Assembly (NCBI GenBank): GCA_030648135.1
Contig: JAUSIF010000147.1
Coordinates: forward strand, 1 to 6,083
From: Xanthobacteraceae bacterium
Lineage (GTDB): Bacteria > Pseudomonadota > Alphaproteobacteria > Rhizobiales > Xanthobacteraceae
Reading direction: 5' to 3'
DNA length: 6,083 nt
This document shows, piece after piece, positions 1 to 5,766 of this stretch. The notes beneath the pieces are model-generated. The model ran no database searches and had not been told where the DNA came from. It worked only from the letters and a program-made list of their open reading frames with translations. The position numbers were made by a program, and so were the translations under genes. The number at the start of each line of letters is the position of its first letter. Position 1 is the stretch's first letter.

Positions 1-354
1 ATCCTGCAGGACCAGCTCAATATCTTCGTCAATTTCGAGGAGCCGCGGCGCGAGATCGAGGCGCCGGCGATCCAGGAGCTGCCGTTCAATCCGGCGCTGT
101 TGAAGAAAGTGGACGAGCTGGAGCTGTCGGTGCGCTCGGCCAATTGCCTGAAGAACGACAACATCGTCTATATCGGCGATCTCATCCAGAAGTCGGAAGC
201 GGAGATGCTGCGGACCCCGAACTTCGGCCGCAAGTCCTTGAACGAGATCAAGGAAGTGCTCGCCACCATGGGCCTCCATCTCGGCATGGAGATCACCGGC
301 TGGCCGCCCGAGAACATCGAGGAGCTCGCCAAGCGCTTCGAGGATCATTACTGA
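1..354 (+). CDS. rpoA: RNA polymerase alpha subunit, C-terminal part (5' end outside window)
   Basis: The last 117 codons of the alpha subunit are present, read in frame 1 from the window edge to TGA at 352-354. The first ~30 residues are the end of the N-terminal domain and the linker. The rest is the C-terminal domain, which binds UP elements and activators. Local residues 42-50 (LSVRSANCL) match the E. coli helix holding Arg265, Asn268 and Cys269. The later GRKSL matches the E. coli GKKSL segment with Gly296, Lys298 and Ser299, so the DNA-contact surface is intact. If local Arg45 equals Arg265, the full protein would be about 337 residues, a little longer than the E. coli protein, with a C-terminal tail (ITGWPPENIEELAKRFEDHY) of the alphaproteobacterial kind. 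The gene normally ends the alpha operon just before rplQ, as here. Identification is by recognition of family motifs, not alignment. Confidence 0.98.
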   Translation: MLQDQLNIFVNFEEPRREIEAPAIQELPFNPALLKKVDELELSVRSANCLKNDNIVYIGDLIQKSEAEMLRTPNFGRKSLNEIKEVLATMGLHLGMEITGWPPENIEELAKRFEDHY

Positions 355-369
355 GACGGCGCCGCCGTC
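355..369 (+). other. Short hairpin between rpoA stop and rplQ Shine-Dalgarno
   Basis: GACGGC-GCC-GCCGTC is a perfect 6-bp inverted repeat with a 3-nt loop. It begins at the first base after the rpoA stop codon and ends one base before GAAGG (371-375), the probable rplQ ribosome binding site. There is no T-tract, so it is not a terminator. It could mark an mRNA processing point or tune rplQ translation, but GC-rich DNA makes chance stems of this size common. Confidence 0.4.
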
Positions 370-382
370 CGAAGGTATCGTC

Positions 383-820
383 ATGCGTCACGCCAAGGCC
401 CACCGCAAGCTCAACCGCACCCACGAGCACCGCAAGGCCATGTTCGCCAACATGGTGGCGTCCTTGATCGTGCACGAGCAGCTGGTCACCACCTTGCCCA
501 AGGCCAAGGAATTGCGCCCGGTGGTCGAGAAGATGATTACGCTCGCCAAGAAGGGCGACCTGCATTCGCGCCGGCGCGCGATCGCGGAGATCAAGGACCT
601 CGACGCGGTCAAGAAGCTGTTCGCGGTCATCGGCCCGCGCTACAAGGCGCGCAAGGGCGGCTATGCGCGTATCGTCAAAAAGGGCTTCCGCTATGGCGAC
701 ATGGCGCCGGTGGCGGTGATCGAGCTGGTGGACCGCGACGTGGAGGCGAAGGGCAAGGAAGACCGCGCCCGCCATGAGGCGACGCGGCCGAAGGGCGAGG
801 CGGCGGAAGCCGCCGTCTAA
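383..820 (+). CDS. rplQ: 50S ribosomal protein L17
   Basis: This encodes a 145-residue protein of the large ribosomal subunit. The N-terminus MRHAKAHRKLNRTHEHRKAM is the conserved L17 opening. It is followed by the HEQLVTTLPKAKELRPVVEK segment, LHSRRRAIAEI, and the PRYKARKGGYARIVKKGFRYGD...AVIELVDRD block that ends the core near residue 122. The last ~25 residues are a charged, Ala/Glu/Lys-rich tail, typical of alphaproteobacterial L17 and longer than in E. coli. The ATG start is supported by GAAGG at 371-375, seven bases upstream, and by the family N-terminus. It lies 28 bp after rpoA and is expected to be co-transcribed with it. The 3' end of the gene contains a 6-bp GGCGGC/GCCGCC stem (799-814), which encodes the tail. 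Confidence 0.98.
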   Translation: MRHAKAHRKLNRTHEHRKAMFANMVASLIVHEQLVTTLPKAKELRPVVEKMITLAKKGDLHSRRRAIAEIKDLDAVKKLFAVIGPRYKARKGGYARIVKKGFRYGDMAPVAVIELVDRDVEAKGKEDRARHEATRPKGEAAEAAV

Positions 821-824
821 GCGG

Positions 825-853
825 GCAATCTATTGCTTTCAATTGGTTTTTTT
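825..853 (+). terminator. Weak candidate terminator after rplQ
   Basis: A small stem GCAA-TCTA-TTGC (825-836) follows the rplQ stop by 4 bp, with a short T run, then a 7-T tract at 847-853. The stem is weak and the main T-tract lies 10 bases past it, so this is not a classical intrinsic terminator. It is listed because the alpha operon should end here and no better structure is visible before the next gene. The rest of the gap (854-978) is AT-richer than its surroundings and probably carries the promoter of the barrel gene. I could not assign convincing -35 and -10 boxes. Confidence 0.2.
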
Positions 854-978
854 GGTGTGGCCATTTGGCTACGTAGGTTAAGCAAACCCCCTCGGAATTG
901 AATCTCCCTTGTAGAAGCCCTGATCGCGCGGTTACATTTGCTGACAAATAACCCACTTTTCGATTCCGCGGGATTGAA

Positions 979-1710
979 ATGAAAAAGCTTCTCTTTGCTG
1001 GAGTCGCGGTTGCAGTTCTTTGCTGCGCTCCCGCTTTGGCCGCGGATATTCCGGTGAAGGCTCCGGTCTATAAGGCGGCGGCTGCGCCGATCTTCGACTG
1101 GACTGGTCCTTATGCCGGAATCGCGGCGGGCTGGGGATGGGGCCATTCAAACCAAACCGACCCAGGAATTCCTCCTGATGGAGAGCCTGCTGATGGTTCT
1201 TACCGCCTTCGAGGCGGGCTGATCGGCGGCACGCTTGGCTACAACTGGCAAAGCGGGCCCTGGGTCTTCGGACTCGAAGCGGATTATTCCTGGGCCGACA
1301 TCAAAGGACACTCGGATACCTGCGGGACAGCGCCGCCGCATCCATGCGGCACCAAGCTGCAATCGTTCGGGACGGCGCGGGCGCGAATTGGCAATGCAAT
1401 GGGTGCCGCGCTTCCCTACATCACCGGCGGTCTCGCGTTCGGCGATGTACATGGCTGGGATTCGTTCACCCCGGCATCGGGCAGCAAGGTCTACGTCGGC
1501 TGGACGGTCGGCGCCGGCATCGAATGGCAGCTTCCTTCGAACTGGTCGGCCAAGCTCGAATATCTTTACGCCGATCTCGGCAAGCACCAGCTCTTTGATG
1601 TCGTGCCCGGTGTGCCGGAAACCGTGAGCGTTAATGTCAATATCGTTCGCCTGGGCCTGAACTACAAGTTCGGATCGGTGGGCAAGAGTCCAGTCGTCGC
1701 CCGCTACTGA
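979..1710 (+). CDS. Outer-membrane beta-barrel protein, Omp25/Omp31 immunogenic-protein type
   Basis: This is a 243-residue predicted outer-membrane protein. Residues 1-21 form a Sec signal peptide (MKKLLFAGVAVAVLCCAPALA), cleaved at ALA-AD or one residue later. The mature start, ADIPVKAPVYKAA, then FDWTGPYAGIAAGWGWG, is the hallmark of the small 8-stranded barrels common in Rhizobiales. Glycine/aromatic alternating strands follow (LIGGTLGYNWQSGPWVFGLEADYSW; GTARARIGNA...PYITGGLAFG; WTVGAGIEWQLPSNWSAKLEYLYADLG). The last strand, NIVRLGLNYKFG, carries the usual NYKF signature, followed by a short tail ending in aromatic Tyr, consistent with BAM recognition. Cys115 and Cys123 flank a PP-rich stretch in a predicted loop and could form a disulfide. 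GGGA at 970-973, five bases before ATG, supports the start. It is probably transcribed alone, since a gap precedes it and a terminator follows. The substrate is unknown; family members act structurally or as minor pores. Confidence 0.9.
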   Translation: MKKLLFAGVAVAVLCCAPALAADIPVKAPVYKAAAAPIFDWTGPYAGIAAGWGWGHSNQTDPGIPPDGEPADGSYRLRGGLIGGTLGYNWQSGPWVFGLEADYSWADIKGHSDTCGTAPPHPCGTKLQSFGTARARIGNAMGAALPYITGGLAFGDVHGWDSFTPASGSKVYVGWTVGAGIEWQLPSNWSAKLEYLYADLGKHQLFDVVPGVPETVSVNVNIVRLGLNYKFGSVGKSPVVARY

Positions 1711-1737
1711 TCCGATCCTCGAACGACGAATGAATTC

Positions 1738-1773
1738 AAAGCCCCGAGCCTCGCACCGGGGCTTTCGCTTTTT
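1738..1773 (+). terminator. Rho-independent terminator of the barrel gene
   Basis: AAAGCCCCG (1738-1746) pairs perfectly with CGGGGCTTT (1757-1765) around a 10-nt loop. CGC and a T5 run (1769-1773) follow. It begins 28 bp after the plus-strand stop and 27 bp from the minus-strand stop at 1792. The A-rich left flank gives only a partial T-tract on the minus strand (TTT then GAATTC), so it may serve the convergent gene weakly as well. Confidence 0.85.
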
Positions 1774-1791
1774 GCGGCCGTGCGGCCTCGA

Positions 1792-3402
1792 CTATTTCTT
1801 GCGCCCGCGACCTTCTCCGATCGCGTCATAGAGATTGACCGGCGCGAAGTCGTCGGTCAAGAGCTCGCCCTTCAGTGTCGGCGCCTCGCTCCGCTGCGCC
1901 AGCAATTGCGGCAGCGGTGAATTGAATCCGTGGCGCTCCTGCAGGGCGGCAGCCCGCTGCGCCAGCGCATCCCGGTCGGGGATGGGCGCGTTCGTCACCA
2001 TCGCGATCACCTCGCCGCGGCCGCTGGGATAGAGATCGACATGCTTGAACACCGCCTTGAGCGTGAGGATGGTGCCGTCGTGGAGCTTGGTACCCTGGTG
2101 GATGTTGAAGGCGGCGGCACCCCCCGGCGTCAGGCGCTCTTTCACCAGTTCATAAAATTCCCGGGTCAGGAGATGGAACGGCACATAGCCGCCTTGATAG
2201 GCGTCGAGCAGGATCAGGTCATAGAGGCCCTTGTTCCTAGTGAGATAGACGCGGCCGTCGCCCTCCAAGTAGCGGACCTTTTTGGTCTCGCGGACGCCGA
2301 AATATTTCTTGGCCGCGACGATGACGCCGGGGTCGAGCTCGACGGTGTCGATCGCGGTTTCCGGCAGGAAGCGGCCGAGATAAGTCGAGATCGAGCCGCC
2401 GCCGAGGCCGATCATCAAGATGTTCACGAGCTTGTCGGGGTAGAGCACGCTCGCCGTCATGGCGCGCGAATAGGCCAGCCGCAGGTCGTAAGGGTCGAGC
2501 AGATTGGTGACCGATTCGGTGTAGTTCCAACCCTTCAGCTGGAACGACATGGTCAGCTCGAAGCGCCGCTTGGTGATGAAGATGTCGCTGTATTCGGTTT
2601 CGATATGGTCGATCTCGCCGTCCTTGCGCTCGAGCAAGGCCGCACGCAGGTCGCGATCGACCAACTCCTCGCCCAAGCTTGCCGGCGCCGTGGCGGCGAG
2701 GAGGCCGGCTGCGAGCACAGCTGCGGCCACAAGCCCGAGCGTTCCGCGCCGGCGGAAGAGAAAAGGAGAGGCGATGAGCAATAGTCCGCTGAGCACGCCC
2801 GCCACACCGAGCGTGATGGTGATGGCGCGCGATCCGATCGCGGGAATGAGCAGGAAGGTGGTGCCGAGCGTGCCCACGATGCTGCCGGCGGTGGAAATGC
2901 CATAGACCATGCCGGAGGTCACGCCGGAGCCTTCGGTCGAGCGCAGCAGCAACCGGATCGCGAACGGCGAATACATGCCGAGAAAGACCACCGGAAAGAA
3001 CATGATGGCGAAGGAAGAGACCAGGCTGCCGGTCTTGATGTCGTCGATCCGATCGAGCAGGAGTTCGAGCAGCTCGCCGGCGAAGGCCGGAAGGAAGATC
3101 AGATAGACCGATCCGATCAGCACGGTGACGCCGAGCACCGCCGCCGAGGGAATCCGGTCGGCGATCCACCCGCCGAGGAAATAGCCGACGCAGAGGGCGG
3201 CGAGCACGGTCGAAATCAGCGACGCCCAGGTATAGATGCCGCTGCCGAAATAGGGATTGAGATAACGCGATCCCAGCATTTCGAAGCTCATCACGATCGC
3301 GCCGGTGACGAAGGCGATGACATAGACCAGGACGGCGATCGGCGCCGGGCGCATGCCGTTCTCGCCCCCCGCATCGGCGGCCTGGCCCGGTCTGTCTTGC
3401 AC
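1792..3402 (-). CDS. Fused membrane domain / spermidine synthase-like protein
   Basis: The 536-residue protein has two parts. Residues ~21-240 hold about seven hydrophobic segments (roughly 21-43, 58-80, 86-107, 125-153, 162-190, 192-216, 219-240). In the first two, the pattern FEMLGSRYLNPYFGSGIYTW...GYFLGGWIAD is the signature of MFS-like/spermidine synthase fusions. Residues ~255-530 resemble a spermidine-synthase Rossmann domain: nucleotide-binding GLGGGSISTYL (332-342), acidic strand end DTVELDP (352-358), EGDGRVYL (380-387) and LILLDAY (397-402), where Asp400 matches the first Asp of the DSxDP motif. The second Asp is replaced by Gln, so polyamine synthesis is doubtful. The substrate is unknown, and the enzyme domain should face the cytoplasm. 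The start used is GTG, with GAGG six bases upstream (3409-3412). An alternative is ATG at 3354 (residue 17), just before the first membrane segment and also with a G-rich upstream tract. The gene stands alone, convergent with the barrel gene and divergent from the lipoprotein. Confidence 0.88.
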   Translation of the reverse strand: MQDRPGQAADAGGENGMRPAPIAVLVYVIAFVTGAIVMSFEMLGSRYLNPYFGSGIYTWASLISTVLAALCVGYFLGGWIADRIPSAAVLGVTVLIGSVYLIFLPAFAGELLELLLDRIDDIKTGSLVSSFAIMFFPVVFLGMYSPFAIRLLLRSTEGSGVTSGMVYGISTAGSIVGTLGTTFLLIPAIGSRAITITLGVAGVLSGLLLIASPFLFRRRGTLGLVAAAVLAAGLLAATAPASLGEELVDRDLRAALLERKDGEIDHIETEYSDIFITKRRFELTMSFQLKGWNYTESVTNLLDPYDLRLAYSRAMTASVLYPDKLVNILMIGLGGGSISTYLGRFLPETAIDTVELDPGVIVAAKKYFGVRETKKVRYLEGDGRVYLTRNKGLYDLILLDAYQGGYVPFHLLTREFYELVKERLTPGGAAAFNIHQGTKLHDGTILTLKAVFKHVDLYPSGRGEVIAMVTNAPIPDRDALAQRAAALQERHGFNSPLPQLLAQRSEAPTLKGELLTDDFAPVNLYDAIGEGRGRKK

Positions 3403-3422
3403 GAAACGCCTCGATCCAGCTG

Positions 3423-3434
3423 TTTCCCGGGAAA
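3423..3434. promoter_or_regulatory. Perfect 12-bp palindrome in divergent intergenic region
   Basis: TTTCCCGGGAAA is self-complementary over all 12 bases. It lies 21 bp upstream of the GTG of the minus-strand fusion gene, in the 191-bp region (3403-3593) that separates two divergent transcription units. Position and symmetry fit a dimeric repressor or activator site. I do not recognise the regulator, and I could not place confident -35/-10 elements for either gene in this gap. The role is inference. Confidence 0.35.
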
Positions 3435-3581
3435 ATGCCGCGGCGGCCCGCCGGGCACTTGCACGTCGAATTGACTTCTATCAAGCGGGCCGGGGGCGCG
3501 GAAGGATCAAATCCGCCCATTAACCCTGGCAAGAAACCATTTCAGGTTGCGGGCGATATCTGGCACTATGCCGGCCAGTCC

Positions 3582-3588
3582 GGGGGAG
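3582..3588 (+). promoter_or_regulatory. Ribosome binding site fixing the lipoprotein start
   Basis: GGGGGAG lies five bases before ATG at 3594. It supports this start over the in-frame ATG at 3435, which would put a hydrophilic leader of more than 50 residues in front of the signal peptide. Confidence 0.7.
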
Positions 3589-3593
3589 TTTCC

Positions 3594-4064
3594 ATGCGTA
3601 GCATCCATCATTGGCCGGCATTGCTGGCGCTCATCGCCGCGGCCGGAGGCTGTGCCTCCATCCCTATGGAGGCCGAACAGTCGATCGCATTCGAGTTCAA
3701 ACAAGCGGGCACGCAATGCGAGGTAAAGCGAGGGCCGGAAGCGCTCGGCAAGGTTTCCGGGCCGAACGCGAGTTTGAAGGTGCAAAAACACTTCCTTCCG
3801 CTCGATCTCGATTGCACCGGCAAGAACACGCGGCTGCAAGCCCAGGTGAAGCCGGGCGGGGAGTTCTATAAATATCCCGACAAGGTCACCATCGACATGG
3901 CCGCCAAGAAGGTCGCCTTCACCGATACCATTTCCGCCCAGCAACAGCCGGGAGCGCAGCCGGCCGTAACCATGGCCGCACCCGCGGCCGGACAGCCGGC
4001 GGTACAAACGTCGGCGCCGGCGGATCAGCAAGCGGCCTCTATTGCCAATCCGGATCTGGAATAG
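3594..4064 (+). CDS. Small predicted lipoprotein with a PEGA-like beta domain, function unknown
   Basis: The protein has 156 residues from the ATG at 3594. That start is chosen because a strong GGGGGAG site precedes it and because it places a lipoprotein signal at the very N-terminus: MRSIHH, a hydrophobic run, then AAAGGC with Cys20 as the lipidated residue. Ala at +2 favours the outer membrane. Residues ~29-113 form a beta-rich domain in which Cys42 and Cys74 flank GKVSGPNASLKVQKHFLPLDLDC. This layout recalls PEGA-like domains in rhizobial lipoproteins, where a short charged beta-hairpin sits between two cysteines; a disulfide is plausible. Residues ~114-156 are a low-complexity Gln/Ala/Pro tail with two QPAV copies, probably disordered. 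The protease gene starts 70 bp downstream on the same strand, so co-transcription is likely. No function is claimed. The PEGA resemblance is by eye only. Confidence 0.75.
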   Translation: MRSIHHWPALLALIAAAGGCASIPMEAEQSIAFEFKQAGTQCEVKRGPEALGKVSGPNASLKVQKHFLPLDLDCTGKNTRLQAQVKPGGEFYKYPDKVTIDMAAKKVAFTDTISAQQQPGAQPAVTMAAPAAGQPAVQTSAPADQQAASIANPDLE

Positions 4065-4134
4065 GGGAAAAGCAGCGCGCGGCGCAGCACCAGCCGCCCT
4101 TTCGTTGTCGCGGCTGCGGCTCTATATCTCGGGC

Positions 4135-5550
4135 ATGAAACGTCTGCGCTTCGTTCTTGCCTTGATCCTGGCGGCCGGGTTCCCGGCTGCCACTTCCGCC
4201 CAACAACCGCAGCCGCGCCCGCCGGTATCGCGCGCGGAGATCACATTATCCTTTGCCCCGGTGGTGAAGCGGGCCGCGCCCGCGGTGGTGAACGTCTATG
4301 CGCTGAAGCGGGTCCAGGGCGGCAACAATCCCTTTTTCGACGATCCGGTGTTCCGCCGCTTTTTTGGACAGGGCATGCCCGGCATGGGCCCGCCCGGCGA
4401 GCGGCTGCAGCGCTCGCTCGGCTCCGGCGTAATCGTCGATCCCGCCGGCATCGTGGTCACCAACCACCACGTCGTCGAGGGCGCCGACCAGATCCGCATC
4501 GCGCTCGCCGACAAACGCGAGTTCGACGCCGAGGTGCTGTTGCGCGACCAGCGCAGCGATCTCGCCATCCTGCGGATCAAGGACGGGCGCGAGCGCTTCC
4601 CGGCGATCGAGTTCGGCGATTCCGACGTGATCGCGGTCGGCGACATCGTGCTCGCCATCGGCGATCCGTTCGGCGTCGGCCAGACGGTGACGCAGGGCAT
4701 CGTCTCGGCGCTGGCGCGCACCCAGCTCGGCATCTCCGACTATCAGTTCTTCATCCAGACCGACGCCGCCATCAATCAGGGCAATTCCGGCGGCGCGCTG
4801 GTGGACATGACCGGCCGGCTCATCGGCATCAATACCGCGCTCTACTCGCGCAGCGGCGGCTCGATCGGCATCGGCTTCGCCATTCCCGTCAACATGGTAC
4901 GGGTGGTGCTCGAGAGCGCGCGCGGCGGCGGCACGGCGGTGAAGCGGCCGTGGTTCGGCGCCAAGCTGCAGGCGGTGACGCCGGAAATCGCCGAAAGCCT
5001 CGGCAGCAAGCGCCCGGCCGGCGCGCTGATCGCAAACGTGACGGCGAAAAGCCCGGCCGAGCGGGCCGGACTCAAGGTCGGCGATGTCATCGTCGCGGTC
5101 GACGGTCAGCCGGTGGAGGACCCCAACGCCTTCGACTACCGCTTCGCCACTAAGCCGGTCGGCGGCAAAGCCAATCTATCGATCGAACGCCAGGGCCGCG
5201 CGCTCGCCGTGAGCGTCGCGCTCGAGGGCGCGCCCGAGCGCCCGCGCGACGAAATCGTCATCCGCGCGCGCTCGCCGTTTATGGGCGCCAAGGTCGCCAA
5301 TCTGTCACCGGCGCTCAACGATGAATTGCGCCTCGATGCCGCGGCCGAGGGCGTCGCCATCATCGAGATCGAAAACGGCTCGACCGCGCAGTCGCTCGGC
5401 TTCCAGCGCGGCGATGTCGTCATTTCGGTCAATGGCGTGAAGATCGCGAACAGCCGCGACCTCGAGCGCATCGCCAATAGCGCGAGCCGGCAATGGAACC
5501 TCATGATCCTGCGCGGTGGCCAGCAGATCAACATTACGTTGCGCGGATGA
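4135..5550 (+). CDS. degP: Do-family (HtrA/DegP) periplasmic serine endoprotease
   Basis: This 471-residue protease/chaperone is predicted to degrade or refold misfolded envelope proteins. Residues 1-22 form a signal peptide (MKRLRFVLALILAAG...TSA-Q). The trypsin-like domain (~30-265) has the complete triad: His112 in TNHHVVEGA, Asp142 in RSDLAILRI and Ser218 in QGNSGGAL. The activation-domain segment AIGDPFGVGQTVTQGIVSALART is intact. PDZ1 spans ~273-370 (WFGAKLQAV...SPAERAGLKVGDVIVAVDGQPV), and PDZ2 spans ~381-471 (PFMGAKVANLSP...AQSLGFQRGDVVISVNG). The LA loop (GGNNPFFDDPVFRRFFGQG and onward) is shorter than in E. coli DegP, so DegQ or MucD would be equally fair names. An in-frame ATG at 4042 overlaps the lipoprotein gene and would bury the signal peptide, so ATG 4135 is preferred, although no good Shine-Dalgarno is visible before it. 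It lies downstream of the lipoprotein and upstream of rarA. The degP symbol is a family label, not proof of orthology. Confidence 0.94.
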   Translation: MKRLRFVLALILAAGFPAATSAQQPQPRPPVSRAEITLSFAPVVKRAAPAVVNVYALKRVQGGNNPFFDDPVFRRFFGQGMPGMGPPGERLQRSLGSGVIVDPAGIVVTNHHVVEGADQIRIALADKREFDAEVLLRDQRSDLAILRIKDGRERFPAIEFGDSDVIAVGDIVLAIGDPFGVGQTVTQGIVSALARTQLGISDYQFFIQTDAAINQGNSGGALVDMTGRLIGINTALYSRSGGSIGIGFAIPVNMVRVVLESARGGGTAVKRPWFGAKLQAVTPEIAESLGSKRPAGALIANVTAKSPAERAGLKVGDVIVAVDGQPVEDPNAFDYRFATKPVGGKANLSIERQGRALAVSVALEGAPERPRDEIVIRARSPFMGAKVANLSPALNDELRLDAAAEGVAIIEIENGSTAQSLGFQRGDVVISVNGVKIANSRDLERIANSASRQWNLMILRGGQQINITLRG

Positions 5551-5617
5551 GCTATCGCTCCTGAAAGAGACTCGTCATACCCTCCCCCTCACCTAGTCGG
5601 GCCTACGGCCCTCCTTA

Positions 5618-5653
5618 CCCTCTCCCCCTCCCGTCATCGGGAGGGGGAGAGGG
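5618..5653. repeat. 16-bp perfect hairpin in the repeat
   Basis: CCCTCTCCCCCTCCCG (5618-5633) and CGGGAGGGGGAGAGGG (5638-5653) are perfect reverse complements around a TCAT loop. The stem is very stable, but AAAAGGG follows rather than a T-tract. It might stop 3' exonucleases on the protease mRNA, or act only as part of the repeat. Its arms resemble the outer arms of the element. Confidence 0.85.
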
Positions 5654-5661
5654 AAAAGGGA

Positions 5662-5681
5662 GCGCGGACGAAAGTCCGTGC
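5662..5681 (+). repeat. 8-bp hairpin with GAAA tetraloop
   Basis: GCGCGGAC (5662-5669) pairs with GTCCGTGC (5674-5681), with one G-T (G-U in RNA) pair. GAAA is the loop, a GNRA tetraloop if the plus strand is transcribed. This loop type is an RNA-stability feature, which hints that the element may act as RNA. Confidence 0.6.
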
Positions 5682-5683
5682 GA

Positions 5684-5709
5684 CTGAACTTGGGCTTGCC
5701 CGAGTTCAG
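5684..5709. repeat. 12-bp palindrome with GGGCTTGCCC core
   Basis: CTGAACTTGGGC (5684-5695) and GCCCGAGTTCAG (5698-5709) are complementary apart from one T/G position that would be a wobble pair in RNA. They surround a central TT. The core GGGCTTGCCCGA recurs, inverted, in the next hairpin. Confidence 0.75.
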
Positions 5710-5720
5710 CATGTTAAAGT

Positions 5721-5748
5721 GCGCAAGTCGGGCAAGCCCGACTTGCGC
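5721..5748. repeat. 13-bp perfect palindrome with GGGCAAGCCC core
   Basis: GCGCAAGTCGGGC (5721-5733) and GCCCGACTTGCGC (5736-5748) are perfect reverse complements around AA. The arm CCCGACTTGCGC runs directly into the outer terminal arm at 5751. Read on the minus strand, it shares GGGCTTGCCCGA with the preceding palindrome, so the two look like diverged copies of one unit. Confidence 0.8.
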
Positions 5749-5766
5749 TGGGTGAGGGGGAGGGCA

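Larger units (their letters stand above)
5580..5764. repeat. Compound nested palindromic intergenic repeat
   Basis: A 185-bp structure fills most of the gap between the protease gene and rarA. Perfect 14-bp terminal arms, CCCTCCCCCTCACC (5580-5593) and GGTGAGGGGGAGGG (5751-5764), enclose at least four consecutive hairpins (5618-5653, 5662-5681, 5684-5709, 5721-5748) plus a small GGGCC-TAC-GGCCC stem (5599-5611). No open reading frame of note lies inside and I find no flanking target duplication. It resembles the REP/BIME-like or MITE-like palindromes scattered between genes in many Rhizobiales genomes. The exact family is not identified. Confidence 0.8.

Noticed and set aside
293..775. Minus-strand open frame of 160 codons over rplQ
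   Set aside because: It is antisense to a certain ribosomal protein gene and has no motif support.
1930..2784. Plus-strand open frame of 284 codons antisense to the fusion gene
   Set aside because: It is the antisense of a well-supported gene, with no Shine-Dalgarno and no family features, and is best explained by high third-position GC.
3471..3499. TTGACT as a -35 box for the lipoprotein
   Set aside because: The region 16-18 bp downstream is GGGCGC-like with no resemblance to a -10 element.
2237..3532. Long minus-strand open frame of 431 codons overlapping the fusion gene
   Set aside because: Its translation is Arg/His/Pro-rich with no recognisable motif. It is the out-of-frame shadow of the 1792-3402 gene, which has clear membrane segments and SAM-fold motifs.
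3521..3575. Sigma-54 type promoter (TGGCA motifs at 3527 and 3561)
   Set aside because: Neither TGGCA has a TTGC-like -12 element at the right spacing.
3435..3593. Upstream in-frame extension of the lipoprotein
   Set aside because: It would add 53 hydrophilic residues before the signal peptide; the ATG at 3594 with GGGGGAG gives a proper lipoprotein N-terminus.
3507..4031. Minus-strand open frame of 174 codons over the lipoprotein
   Set aside because: The translation is Arg/Gly/Leu-rich without motifs, while the plus-strand frame has a lipobox and a strong ribosome binding site.
4042..4134. Upstream in-frame extension of the protease
   Set aside because: It overlaps the lipoprotein gene end and would bury the signal peptide behind 31 residues.
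5618..5653. Hairpin considered as an intrinsic terminator for the protease gene
   Set aside because: The stem is strong, but it is followed by AAAAGGG rather than a T-tract on the plus strand; on the minus strand there is only a short TTTT after CC.
5580..5764. CRISPR array
   Set aside because: The repeats are inverted and nested, with no regularly spaced direct repeats or unique spacers.
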